The position numbers and the translations under genes were made by a program. From Circinella minor (Eukaryota; Mucoromycota; Mucoromycetes; Mucorales; Lichtheimiaceae), in contig JAEPRB010000472.1 of assembly GCA_016758965.1 (NCBI GenBank), positions 1-18,855 on the forward strand: DNA of 18,855 nt, in the 5' to 3' direction. This document shows, piece after piece, positions 1 through 9,771 of the stretch. The stretch's first letter is position 1; each line of letters opens with the position of its first letter. Under the pieces are notes generated by a model. The model was not told the DNA's origin. It saw only the letters and a list, made by a program, of their open reading frames with translations, and did not search any database.

Positions 1-285
1 ATATGGCATCACTTTGTGCATATCCTTTCCTGATTCACCTGATACCATATGGTATAATAATACAAGTCCCTTTTCTATTTCTCGATATGGTCCTGGATAT
101 TCAACATTTCCATACAAAACAGTAAGGGAATAAAACACAGGTATAAATCCAAACCTATTAAGTAATACTTCCTTAATTTCATCAATTGTATTACCCTTCA
201 TATCCTTTATAACTGTTCGATGATTAAATCTGTAATGGATTTCAGGCCATGGTTTTCCTAGAAAACCCCATTTAGTACTACGTAA
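1..285 (-). CDS. Partial ORF, possibly transposon-derived
   Basis: Read on the minus strand, 95 codons are open from a TAG at 288-286 down to the window edge, so the 3' end is missing. The frame has no ATG near its upstream end; the first is about 40 codons in. This suggests an internal exon or a 5'-truncated fragment. The translation is protein-like (contains FGFIPVFYSLTVLYGN and PGPYREIEKGLVLLYHMVSG) with balanced composition, unlike random AT-rich frames. I do not recognise a named domain. Its position beside two transposable-element relics, and a general likeness to repetitive Mucoromycota ORFs of transposase type, suggest a mobile-element origin. That part is inference. Confidence 0.45.
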
Positions 286-444
286 CTAAATTTTTAACTT
301 CAGTGTCAAGTTGTTCAGTGTATTGCATTGTGTTTTGTTTGTTTGTGTTAATAATATTATTTTTTTTTTAAATACAGGCTCTTTTTTTTTCTCTTGGGAG
401 GCTACCAATATAAATAAAAAAATTCAATTTTTATTTATTTTTAA

Positions 445-1487
445 TTTAAATGTAAAAATTTTAGTTCGGCCACATATGGCTATACCGTCCATAGCAAATT
501 TATTAGCCACATAATAGTTAGTAGATCCTAAACGGCTAGACCACTAATAGCAGGCCTCCTATCAGCTGTACAAATGCTTGAAAATATTCTAGATGACTTA
601 TGTGAGTTAGAAAATGGAGTAGTAATGTATGATGCTGAGTACCAAGAGAGCGTACTGGTCATTGCCCCACTCAACTTTATCACAGCTGACAACATGGAAC
701 ATATAAAATTGCTTGCCATAAAGGTGGTCATACACACTTAAACTGCCATAAATGTTACCACCCGAAGCCTCTTTTATCTATAGATTCTATCCATATCAAC
801 CATTATGGGTCTCCTCTCCGAAATCTTGATGACATTCGAGCATTGATTGAAAACTGTAAATTACAGCATGAAATGACTTTCCCTGATGGATTAACATCGC
901 GAACTGCTGATGCACATAGATATAAAAAGAATGGAGAAGAAGTGCTACTTCAGCTAGATGCATTTGATAGCACCAAAGATCTCCCAATTGAGATTTTACA
1001 TATAATGATGCTTGGTCCTACTAAATATCTTGCATTTTCTACAATAAAATATATGAGTGCGGGTAAGACAGATCAACGTCAAACGAAATTACGAAGCTGT
1101 CATTCAAGAGCTTTTGGTCATATCTTAGGGAATTGTTTGGAGGTGAAAAGTACTTCATTTGTTAGGTGTGACTTTAAGATTATGGCACAACAATTACCTG
1201 TTATATTCAACGACCTTCTTCACAATGAGTGGAGTAGAAAGACAGAAGATCAGAAACATAAGCTTGTACTTGTGCGAAATTGCTTAGTTGCTTAAGGCCA
1301 TTTAGTTTCATTGTTGTGTATGGGAAAGATTTATCAAAACTTTGATTTTTATTGCGAACTCATACAAAGAAAACTAGACGATTTTACAGCACATATCAAC
1401 ATAATAGAAAACGTATTTCCTAAAAACACAACAATCCATTCCCGAAAACAGCCTATGGAATACATTCATGTTCTTTTAATCTTTTAA
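445..1487 (+). pseudogene. Broken transposase-like gene (fungal KDZ/Plavaka-like family)
   Basis: The reading frame can be followed in pieces. Frame 1 runs from about 445 to 690, with a TAA at 529-531. Frame 3 runs from about 693 to 1487, with a TAA at 1293-1295. The frame change falls at about 694-711. The pieces line up in an order I associate with repetitive fungal transposase-like proteins: a segment ending VLVIAPLNFITADN, then a Cys/His knuckle (ACHKGGHTHLNCHKCYHP), then a conserved stretch TKDLPIEILHIMMLGPTKYL, then a tail rich in hydrophobic helices. Assignment to the KDZ/Plavaka group within CACTA-like elements is from memory of family patterns and is tentative. With two stops and a frameshift it cannot make a full protein. 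There are no terminal repeats that I could see. Confidence 0.6.
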
Positions 1488-1827
1488 TTTTATTTAAATT
1501 TATAAACCCTAAACCTTATAATGCTAAATTTTTATACAGCAAATTTCTTCCAAAATTCAACAATTATATCTTTTTCTTGAAAATTTTCCTCTGTTACCCA
1601 GCTATTATATGTTTCATTATAGTTTTTCTATTTTACTAAATATTTTGTTATATTATTACGTACGTAGTATATAATGATGAACTATTTTTAAAAGAACTTC
1701 CATTACTATTATAGTTGATGTAATTACTATAATTCAAAGACTATCATATAGATATATACATAATTATTATTGCTTTAGCGGTGTTTGAATTAAGAAAAAA
1801 AATGTTACAAAATAAAAAATTGGCTAT
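1488..1827. other. AT-rich spacer without a gene
   Basis: Between the transposase relic and the LINE fragment lies very AT-rich DNA with homopolymer runs and no frame longer than about 40 codons. The only visible motif is a short palindromic ACGTACGT near 1659-1666. It is probably decayed sequence of the neighbouring elements or the pre-insertion target DNA. No target-site duplication matching the bases after the LINE poly(A) tail was found here. Confidence 0.5.
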
Positions 1828-3172
1828 TTAAGTTGAGCTGCACCATAAGTATGTATTATCCTTTTTTCCTTTTCCAAGATGGTCTTATGTTTGTGCTCCT
1901 AAAGAACATGGTGGACTAGGCATAGTCGATATACAAGAACAATATAGCGTTCTGCATTTAATCTATATACAAAGTCTTTTGTCATACTCCACCGCTTCAT
2001 CCAATGCTCCTTACATCACAGCATTTATACAACACCTTTTACAGGTTTATACTGGTCAACCTTCATCTTATATTATGATACTTAATTTGTCAACACTCAA
2101 ATGGCTTTGCTCACTTTCACCACATTTAACACATTTATTTAAATTAGCCCAACAACTCCTATCTTTTACCATCCCAACATCCACATCAATTTTTGCACTA
2201 ACTGATCTTCCTCTCTGCACCGTCATATCGTCACCAAATACACTAGAAATAGCCACCATCTCACCAAAATTTCTAGTATCAGACATGTACACTTGGTCAT
2301 CATTATCCAACTCTCTTACTCTCCAGTCTCAGGGCCAAATTCCAACAGCAATCACGGCCATCAGCACTCAACTCCTCTTTGACAACCTAGACATACACCC
2401 CTCAATTGCTCATGCTCTACAACTAAACCATTCTACACCCAATTGGGACAACAAACAAATTAATTTATCATCTTGATTCTTACCACTTCCTCTTCCTATG
2501 CACACCCCACAAAGTAGACCTCCTCGTCCCATTTTTATTATGCACACAGGCCCTGGTCAACTACGCTCCGTGTGGCAATCTCAAGGTACCTCGTCCACTT
2601 CTTCTACATCTATAATTATCACCTCAGTACCGGCACCATCAGCTTGGTGACGTTTTTGGCGTCTTCAGCTCCCCCATAATATCTGTACCACCAGGTGGCG
2701 CTTTCTTCTCAATCGTATCTCCAACAAAGAGCAACTACATCGAGTTTTTCCAAGTAAACACACGACCAATATGTGTCCAATTTGTGGCGATGAAGTAGAA
2801 ACACTTCGACACTTTGTGCGAGACTGTCCTTTGAAATTCACCTTTTGGACCATTGCACTACCCAAGATTAATACTCTAGACACCATTACACATGATGACA
2901 CTTGGAAAGCTCTTCAACTTAAAACGACAACATTATACCATTCTTTTCTTCACCACCATTTAGATGCTCTTAGATTGATATTCCAAACAATATGGGACAT
3001 GCATTGGCGTACGGTCATTAACAGACACCCTTGGTTATTCCTTATTGCTGAATCTCACTTAGATAGTCTTATATCTCGCTCTCCCTTTATTATTCCTGAC
3101 TCCACTCTGTAATAGATTATATAAAATTTGGGCTCAGAGCCCCAATAAATTTATTATTCATACAAAAAAAAA
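1828..3172 (+). mobile_element. 5'-truncated non-LTR (LINE) retrotransposon, 3' end
   Basis: One frame stays open from about 1828 to the terminal TAA at 3110-3112 except for two TGA codons at 2474-2476 and 2648-2650. Near its start it shows WSYVCAPKEHGGLGIVDI, the sequence typical of the region after the reverse transcriptase domain of LINEs. Near its end it shows a zinc-binding zf-RVT module, with WRLQLPHNI at about 2657 and then CPICGDEVETLRHFVRDC starting at 2774. This is the normal order for the C-terminal half of a LINE ORF2; the endonuclease and RT catalytic parts are missing. Downstream, AATAAA at about 3143 and an A-run at about 3163-3172 mark the 3' end. The element is dead: 5'-truncated with two stops. 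It belongs to the family only at the level of non-LTR retrotransposon; the clade cannot be told. Confidence 0.85.
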
Positions 3173-3173
3173 A

Positions 3174-3531
3174 GATATCTGCGATTCCTTTGTGATATCT
3201 GTGATAGTCGCTAATTTTTCCCATGGTGAATTTGATATAAATGAAAATCCATTTAATGATGTAAACTTCTTGAAAGATATAAAAAGAAGTTTCATTATAA
3301 CAGAATTTTTAAAATTAGAGAATAATAAAAATATTTTATCATGTACATTCAAAAAAGAAAAAAATGATGTAATTGAAATAATAATAAATAAAAACAAATA
3401 AAAAAAATTACATTTATGCATAAATATATTCCAAAGCAATTACAAAATGATGAGAAGTGTATTATAAAAAATAATAATAATAATAGTAATAATCAAGATT
3501 CTATAAAAATCAAAATAGATAATGATTTATA
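3174..3531 (+). pseudogene. AT-rich ORF relic after the LINE tail
   Basis: Immediately after the poly(A) tail a frame runs to the TAA at 3399-3401 with no ATG. A second frame starting at ATG 3416 runs to TAA 3529-3531 and is rich in Asn, Lys and Ile, with an N-run. Skipping a base in the A-run near 3400-3410 would join them into about 115 codons. The product is unrecognised. It may be the remains of a gene or element into which the LINE inserted, or simply low-complexity DNA that happens to be open. Composition is much more AT-biased than in the five confident genes. Confidence 0.3.
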
Positions 3532-5205
3532 AATATAAAAAAAAGTCCTTGGTAATGACTCTAAACTTACTGGTAGAAGGTTGGAATTTCTTTAATAATT
3601 TTAGAAATGTATAATTCTGTGAACTTTAATCTGAAATAACCCAATTTTTTTTTTTGATCAACAAAATGAAAACGGAGACGAATGTTACTATTATTAAATG
3701 GGTTATACTGTAATTGATCAATACGTAGTATTCGAGTGGTGGGCTTTATAATCCTGTAAATCTTGTTAATTAGAGGTTTTAACAGTATTTTACAGTATTT
3801 ACAGTATTTAGCTATTTACAGGATTTTCTTTTTACGGTGGTAATGTAGAAGAATGACAGATAACATGAGATGCAAAGTGCAGTTTGACACTAAGAAACAA
3901 TATAAGAAAACAGAAAGAAGTGTATAAGTACTACATATTTCTGATTTTCAAAAGTGTTTACTAGATTGAATGCATGTCAAAATAAAAAAAAAGAACGTGT
4001 TCTTACCATCATTCCACACAATCAATAAAAGTAGCATCCTTGTCGCTGCACAGCCCGGTTGCAAACAAAAAGACAGTAGTCCTTGTATCATATTATATTG
4101 TTTTGATTCATTTTAATGAAAGAGAGTTGTATAAAATATAGCAAAAGCAAATTAGACGGGAAGAAAAAAAGGGGTCAAGAGAAGCATGTTTTGATCGTCT
4201 TACTGTTTCCAGATTTAAATGTTCCAAATTGAGTCTGTCATCCAAATTTAGAATACACAACAACGGTTGACATATATCACTACATAACTATCAAAGGATC
4301 CAAGTAAGGAAAGAAATGCTTGTTAGCAACATTAATAATGGTAGGGTCCAGAATACATGATATCACCATAAAACACTTCTTGGAAGAAGGTGATTTATGT
4401 AGTATTACGCAGGAGCCGAACATACCAATAACGCGTTATTTATTATGCATAACACAAGAGAGAATAATCAACGTGAAAAATTCGATTGTAAAGATTCGGC
4501 ATCGGCTGGTTAATATGAGCGACGTTTTTTTCTTGACAGGTAATATATATTTTTTTCGACAGCAGCATAATAATTAAAAACTCCACAAATCGCTCCTATA
4601 AAGATGTTTTAGTAGCTGTATAACTGACCATACCATACATAATAGTTTGTATCAAATACTAAAGTTGGATAATTTGTTAATGTGAAAAATGAGTATACTC
4701 AGGCAGCTACAAGTCATTTTGTATGCTGTATATAACTTATTATATCTGCATAACAGTAACCAATTGATATTCATCTCTCAAAGTTAAAAATACTCTATTC
4801 ATTTTACAATCGAGACTTGTCCATCAGATATCTTAGTAAACAGAGTAAATTATTCATAAAAAATACGAACATCGCCAGTTACATATATTTTGTCTGCCAC
4901 CATGAAAATGAGACATAAAGTTATCATCCTAGTATTTTCTCATCGTACACATACGTTTACATACCGGATTCCTTAATATGTAGCTTTGTCTTTTCCTCGT
5001 TATTTCCCAGCAACCTAATTTGACATTATCATATTCCATCCGATCCTTTCAGTCACTTAATCATGTATATTCATACAAACGTTATAATGCTTACAAAAAT
5101 ATTCAACACAAAGAAATACAAAAAAGATTAAGTGTATTATAGTTGTATACATGTATTAACAATATTACAAAAGAGAATCTATCTAGGATAATATATATAT
5201 GGAAT
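3532..5205. other. 1.7-kb region without a confident gene
   Basis: No conserved protein or RNA gene was found on either strand. Three things are visible. (1) A perfect 12-bp inverted repeat, AATCCTGTAAAT at 3750-3761 and its complement at 3814-3825, encloses three tandem ACAGTATTT copies. (2) Minus-strand exon-like pieces occur near 4005-3812: ATGATG followed by a good donor, GTAAGA, and a good acceptor at about 3896, then an open stretch ending in a TAG close to the inverted repeat. (3) A plus-strand frame without ATG spans about 4308-4577. None has a family match that I know. The right end holds the 3' flank of the thioesterase gene. Confidence 0.5.
3750..3825. repeat. 12-bp perfect inverted repeat with short tandem repeat inside
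   Basis: AATCCTGTAAAT at 3750-3761 is exactly complementary to ATTTACAGGATT at 3814-3825. The 52-bp interior includes three near-tandem copies of ACAGTATTT (about 3782-3810). It could be a hairpin, the remains of a small terminal-inverted-repeat element, or chance in AT-rich DNA. Confidence 0.5.
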
Positions 5206-6268
5206 TTATTTCTTGTTTCCAATTTCATTTTCAGGATGTGCATATGCTTGTGCAACAAATTTGTTATGACGTCCAATGGCAACTATAATAATAAACCATT
5301 TTAGTAAGTTTTAAAAAAAATTATTTCTCTAATCATACAAAAATATTAAATATAAATATTTTTGTTACCTAAACGGCCATTGGATGATAATTCTACACTA
5401 GTAAAAGCCAATGTTTTACCAAGCTTATCACAACGGCAATCCTACACATAATTCAAATATACATATAAAAATAATAATTAAAAGGTTTCTATCTCATTCC
5501 AGTAATATATGGTAATATACATTAATAAACTCACGATAGTAACAACTTGGCCTTCCTTGGCTCCAGAAATATAACTAATATTGATATCAGTACTGACACC
5601 CGTAGCATACAATCCCTTGGAAGCTAGTGCTAATGATCCGCCAACATCAACCTATATAGTTTTTTTTTTGACAATTATCCTTCTTGTTAATATAATTATA
5701 CATGCTTTATATAAATTTCAAAATATTATATAGTACAAAACTTACCACAGTTGCCAAGAGACCACCATGAACGGATTGAAGTCGATTCTATAACATATAT
5801 ATATATATATATATCAGTATACATTTTCACGCGAATATAGTTATTGAATCGAATAATCTCTTCTCCCTTATAAAATATTTCTATATAGTTTACCAAATGT
5901 TGCTTTTCCACAGTAAACTCTGCACGAACACGACCTTCTTCACTATTAACTACTTTAAGCTAAATAGAACAAAAATAGCGGATCAGACATAGATATCTGG
6001 ATTAATGAATAATAGTGATATAATGTGTTTTTTTATATTAACTTCTGACTTACCCCTGGTAAAACAAGCATGTCATATCCACCTTCAGTTTGAAAGCTCT
6101 ATTTTTTTTTAAAAAAAAAAAAGTGAATGGTAAGTTTTTTTCTAAAAGAAAATTAAAAAAAAACGTGCATTCATTTAAGGTACAATGTCTTTGTACATGA
6201 TAAATAAATTCTACCTTGAGAACTTTTTGAACCATGCCAGGCGATCGAAGAACAACACTAGGAAACAT
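5206..6268 (-). CDS. Hotdog-fold acyl-CoA thioesterase, ACOT13/THEM2-like
   Basis: Seven exons on the minus strand: 6268-6215, 6098-6054, 5959-5894, 5787-5746, 5651-5535, 5441-5369 and 5282-5206. All introns are GT-AG and 86-116 bp, and the product is 157 residues. It is predicted to hydrolyse fatty acyl-CoA thioesters to free acid and CoA. The hotdog core contains NRLQSVHGGLLATVVD (residues 56-71) and GVSTDINISY (87-96). The four positions used for catalysis in human ACOT13 (Asn50, Gly57, Asp65, Ser83) are all present as N56, G63, D71 and S89 with identical spacing. The C-terminus GRHNKFVAQ also matches the family. Length is normal (human about 140). The start at 6268 follows AAACAA, a good fungal context, and is the only ATG giving a complete N-terminus. 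Intron 3 contains an (AT)n microsatellite at about 5792-5813, and the stop codon overlaps an AATAAA. Confidence 0.92.
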
Positions 6269-6989
6269 TTGTTTTGGTATAAGCCGAAAATGAAGAAGAA
6301 GAAGAAGAAGAAGGAAAAAAAAAAAGTAAGGTACAAGTAGTGAATTAATAAAAGTGTGGAGCGGTTAAAGGTTTTCCCCACTTCATGTGTCAGATTTATA
6401 TTTGTGTGAGAAAAGGTAGAGCAACTGAAAACATCCATTGTGTGTCTTATGAGTATTATATGCCCCCATTTTATTGTAAGAAAGTACGTTAGATGAGAGG
6501 TAAAAAAATAATTATTAGAATATACATATCAGTTGAAGCAAGCCCTCAAGACGATTGACAAAATCAAACTTGCTATAATTCCTTTATATCACATCTTCAG
6601 ATTTTTATTGCCGTAAATAAGTTTCAGAAGATGTCGCCAAAAAAAGAAAAAAAAAAGTCAATGCATAAACGGGAGAGGACAAACATTTCATACGTGTACA
6701 GGATAAAAGAGAATTATGAAATGATCGTTCATCCTATTTAGATTTTTTTTTCTTTTGATGTGTATATGTGTAAGCTAAGCAAAAATAAACAGTACGACTA
6801 AGGTTCCCTATTCAATTAAAACTTTTACACTTATCCCCTTCATTTCATTTTCTCTTTCTTTCCCCTTCTCTTCCTTTCATTCAAACAAATTCCATCACGT
6901 ATCATTTAAGATTTCTGTCTTTGTGGGTATTTTTTTTTAGCTCTATTATACGACCGTTCGACTCGCTTTTTTGACATCGGTCATGTTGT
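6269..6989. other. Intergenic: thioesterase promoter and NDUFA8 3' flank
   Basis: No gene is supported. The part next to 6269 is the presumed promoter of the thioesterase and includes a GAA-repeat tract at about 6290-6312 followed by an A-run. A pyrimidine-rich block (CTTT/CCTT) lies near 6833-6885. A 36-codon plus-strand ORF at 6630-6740, with a lysine-rich start, has no family resemblance and is probably chance. The NDUFA8 stop codon overlaps an AATAAA at the right end. Confidence 0.5.
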
Positions 6990-7334
6990 TTATTTAAATT
7001 GATTTCTAATGACCGGGTTTTCTTTGTTATGAATTTGTTCGAAACCTTCAGGAGTACCGGGAATCTTCTTTTCCAAGCCCTATTAAAAAAAATAAAAAAA
7101 AATTCCACATTATTAAGTTGTAAAAAAACACCGTATGACAACAAAAAATAGGAAAAAGATTTTCTATATGAAACTTACCAGCTTTTCAAAAACACAAGTA
7201 TTAAAGGTACGTTCAGGCTTACGGCAAGCATACAATTCTTGATTGTGGTTTTCCAAACATTGCCAATGAGCATCGAATTCCTTACCACAGTTTTCTCGCA
7301 ACTTTGTGATTCTATAATAATAAAAAAAAAATCG

Positions 7335-7371
<37 letters not shown>

Positions 7372-7715
7372 GCGTGTGGGTATGTTTTAATCATTCAAGT
7401 ATAATTAAAAAAAAATAAAATAATAATATATATATATATTTCCAATCGAATTTAAAAATGTTGGCCTTACAAATCAATAGCACATCGAGTCACTTTACGA
7501 CCTTCCTTAAGACAATGTTCAGGATCGTTGTTTTCGGCCTTGCAAAGCATGAAATCTTCATTGTATGCCTTACAATATTGACCAATGAAAAATGACGCGC
7601 TCTTTAATGGTGCTGATGTGGCTCCCACTTCGTCCACTTTGGGAATGTTTTCAGGGAGGGGAGTATTGTCAACGAATTCGGTTTTGGTAAAGCCGGAAGA
7701 TAGATGAGTCGCCAT
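6990..7715 (-). CDS. NDUFA8: NADH dehydrogenase (complex I) subunit NDUFA8, four CX9C motifs
   Basis: Three coding exons on the minus strand: 7715-7471, 7311-7179 and 7079-6990. The product is 155 residues. It is an accessory subunit of mitochondrial respiratory complex I (fungal PGIV / 20.8-kDa subunit), located on the intermembrane-space side. Eight cysteines form four CX9C motifs: C48/C58, C68/C78, C90/C100 and C111/C121. Each pair is separated by exactly nine residues, the hallmark of NDUFA8 and of import by the Mia40 disulphide relay; accordingly there is no obvious N-terminal presequence. The tail GLEKKIPGTPEG is also a family signature. Length is slightly below human (172). The start is GCCATGG at 7715. 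A candidate 5'-UTR intron (donor at 7922, acceptor AG at 7723-7722) ends six bases before the ATG. Intron 1 carries a 30-base T-run. Confidence 0.94.
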
Positions 7716-8555
7716 GGCACGCTATTTGTATATATTTGATATAATTATTATTATTATTATTGGGTTTTTTAAGAAAAATAATCAAACCGTCCCAGCAAAC
7801 CAGGGTAGTTCGTGAAACCATTTAATCCGCCTCCCAATTTTTTTTTCTCCTTTTTCTATTATCTTTTGACGTGAACCTTTTCTCAATATACCATATTATG
7901 GTATATATATATATAAACTTACCCTTTTGATGAACTGAGTTAGGTTTACACAAACGCCTTGGTATCCTGGAACTTTTTGTTGTGCTTTTATTTGTGACTT
8001 GCTTGAAATATTCGCCCGCCCGCCTGTTAAATGCGGAGTTGTTCTTCATTCACCAGATGACAGTTGCTATAGATAACAGGCATCCTCTTGACAACCTAAT
8101 TATTGTTGCTAGGATATATCATATTCTTGTTTTAATTCTTGGGTAAGGTTTGCTTATAAATGTAAATATATTAATTAAACATAATAGAATAAAAAATTTT
8201 CAAACATGACTAAATATAACGCGTTTCGATGTTTCAGTTTTCCAATTTGCTTTATAAAATGTGATTCCCACATATATTTTATCAAGATTATTACAAAAGA
8301 CTCAATTAATATAACGCATTGATTTAAACTTTTTTAATGATATCAAGAGCATAAGGAATATATTACAGTGCTTGGAAATAAGTATAATTTTTCAGTATAA
8401 AAACGTACACACATCAAAATTACTTGTCCTTTACAACCACCCGATTTTGATCAGCTCAAAGGGGAAACTCCGAGCGCGTATATTACCTATTCCTTCACAC
8501 CTTTCTTTTTTCACCTTTTCTTTTATCTGAAAAGAAAATAAACTCGACATACCCC
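7716..8555. promoter_or_regulatory. Shared divergent upstream region of NDUFA8 and CZIB
   Basis: The 840 bp between the two divergent start codons must hold both promoters. Left part: candidate leader exon and intron of NDUFA8. Right part next to CZIB: a pyrimidine-rich stretch (about 8490-8530) common before fungal transcription starts, and a GC-richer patch GAGCGCGTATATTACC near 8472. No tRNA or other gene was seen. Exact start sites cannot be read from sequence. Confidence 0.5.
7722..7922 (-). other. Candidate 5'-UTR intron of NDUFA8
   Basis: On the minus strand CAAAAGG is followed by GTAAGTTTAT at 7922, a near-perfect donor. AATAG at 7726-7722 lies directly upstream of CGTGCC and the start ATG. 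The 201-bp interval is AT-rich like other introns here. The putative leader exon contains an ATG at 8049 whose frame is open for 42 codons to the donor. After splicing that frame would overlap the main start out of frame, so it would be a repressive upstream ORF if transcription starts above 8049. Confidence 0.45.
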
Positions 8556-9555
8556 ATGGTGGTGCGTCAAAAAAAAATGGCTCTTCAAATTATTTTTCTT
8601 TGACTCAAATACCCTTTTCATTCTAACCATGTATTTCTTTTTTTTTATAGAAATTAGGATTATATTTAAAGGCTAATCTTGAGAATGTCACTGATCTCAA
8701 ACCTGTCGATGAGTTTGAATGGCATTTTAAGGTAAACTTTTCCTTTCTTTCTTTATAATATGTTATTATTAGATAAGCACCCCAATTTTTTTTAACCATT
8801 CTAGTTTTTTAATTAATATAGATCCAGTGCGGTAGTTGTCGTGAAACGGACGAAAACTGGATTACTTTTAACCCACATGTAAATAAATTTTATTGATATA
8901 TATTCATTATAATATATATGTGTTTTTTTAACATGACAATAATATATAGGATACCGTAGATATGTCTGGATCTCGAGGAACTGCCAATTTAGTGATGCGT
9001 TGCAAGTTCTGTAAACGTGAATCAAGTGCACGTAAGACTCTTTTTTTTCATGTGTTTTAGGATGAAAGGAGAAAATTTTATAATAATCCATTTATAATTT
9101 AGAATTTGAACCCAAAATTGAAGCCTATAATGCTGAAAAGAATAACAACTTTCAAAAAATTGCACAATTTGACTGTCGAGGATTAGAACTTGTCGACTTT
9201 TCACCAAGAGTATGTTGTTTATTTTACAAGTGATGAAATGTATCTGCTATTGTCTTTTTTTTTTTTGGTGTTGCTAGACTAATGAATGATATGGGTATAT
9301 TTAGGATCCTTGGGTTGCTGAAGGTATTGAATCCGGTACAAAGTTTGAAGATATTGATTTAACCGAAGGTGAATGGGTCGAATATGATGAAAAGGTAAAG
9401 AAAAAAAAACAAACATATTTTTATATAAATTAAGTTGAGTGGGAAAGGGGAATTCTTTTTGGGAATAAAAAAAGTTCTAATTCATGCAAAATAAAAAGTC
9501 AGGAGAACCTGTTGGCATTTCTGAAATCGAAGTTCAATTCAAAAAGGAAAAATAA
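8556..9555 (+). CDS. CZIB: CXXC-motif zinc-binding protein (UPF0587 / C1orf123 family)
   Basis: Seven exons: 8556-8561, 8651-8731, 8822-8878, 8950-9031, 9103-9209, 9305-9394 and 9499-9555. The product is 159 residues (human CZIB is 160). The family is a conserved eukaryotic beta-rich protein that binds one zinc ion through two CXXC pairs, here C32-GS-C35 and C66-KF-C69. Its cellular role is poorly known. Conserved stretches include LKANLENVTDLKPV near the N-terminus, FDCRGLELVDFSP, and EGEWVEYDEK followed by GEPVGISEI. The first coding exon is only ATG GTG followed by donor GTGCGT. This gives MVKLGLYLKANLEN, which matches the expected family start. No other upstream ATG keeps frame. The last intron ends AAAAAG without a pyrimidine tract, but this acceptor is the one that preserves the conserved C-terminus. 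The stop overlaps an AATAAA. Confidence 0.95.
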
Positions 9556-9771
9556 AATACATATACTCTTTTGTATTATTATCATTGGAAAGAAAAAGAA
9601 AACAAACACAAAAATAGTTTATTATTTTACAATTATTAAAGAATACAAAAAGAAAAAAAAACAAAAGACATCAAAAGAAGGATGAGAGTAATGGTAAATG
9701 AGTGAAGAGAGGTTAATATACTATACAAAAAAAACAGAATAGATGGTCAAGTGGAATTATGCGATATTATT
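9556..9771. other. Convergent 3' flanks
   Basis: The 216 bp between the CZIB stop and the regulator stop are A-rich and contain no frame of interest. Both transcripts must end here or overlap. TTTTGTATTATT just after CZIB and A-rich runs at 9590-9670 are plausible end-processing context, but no single site can be defined. Confidence 0.5.

Noticed and set aside
2068..2310. Minus-strand ORF inside the LINE
   Set aside because: Antisense shadow; the plus frame carries the LINE protein motifs.
4308..4577. Plus-strand frame of about 89 codons
   Set aside because: No ATG at its start, no recognisable motif, and no splice sites that would link it to another exon.
6211..6438. Minus-strand ORF with a phenylalanine run
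   Set aside because: Crosses the GAA-repeat tract and overlaps exon 1 of the thioesterase in another frame.
7822..8049. 75-codon minus-strand ORF as a separate gene
   Set aside because: Low-complexity basic sequence that crosses a strong donor; better explained as leader exon and intron of NDUFA8.
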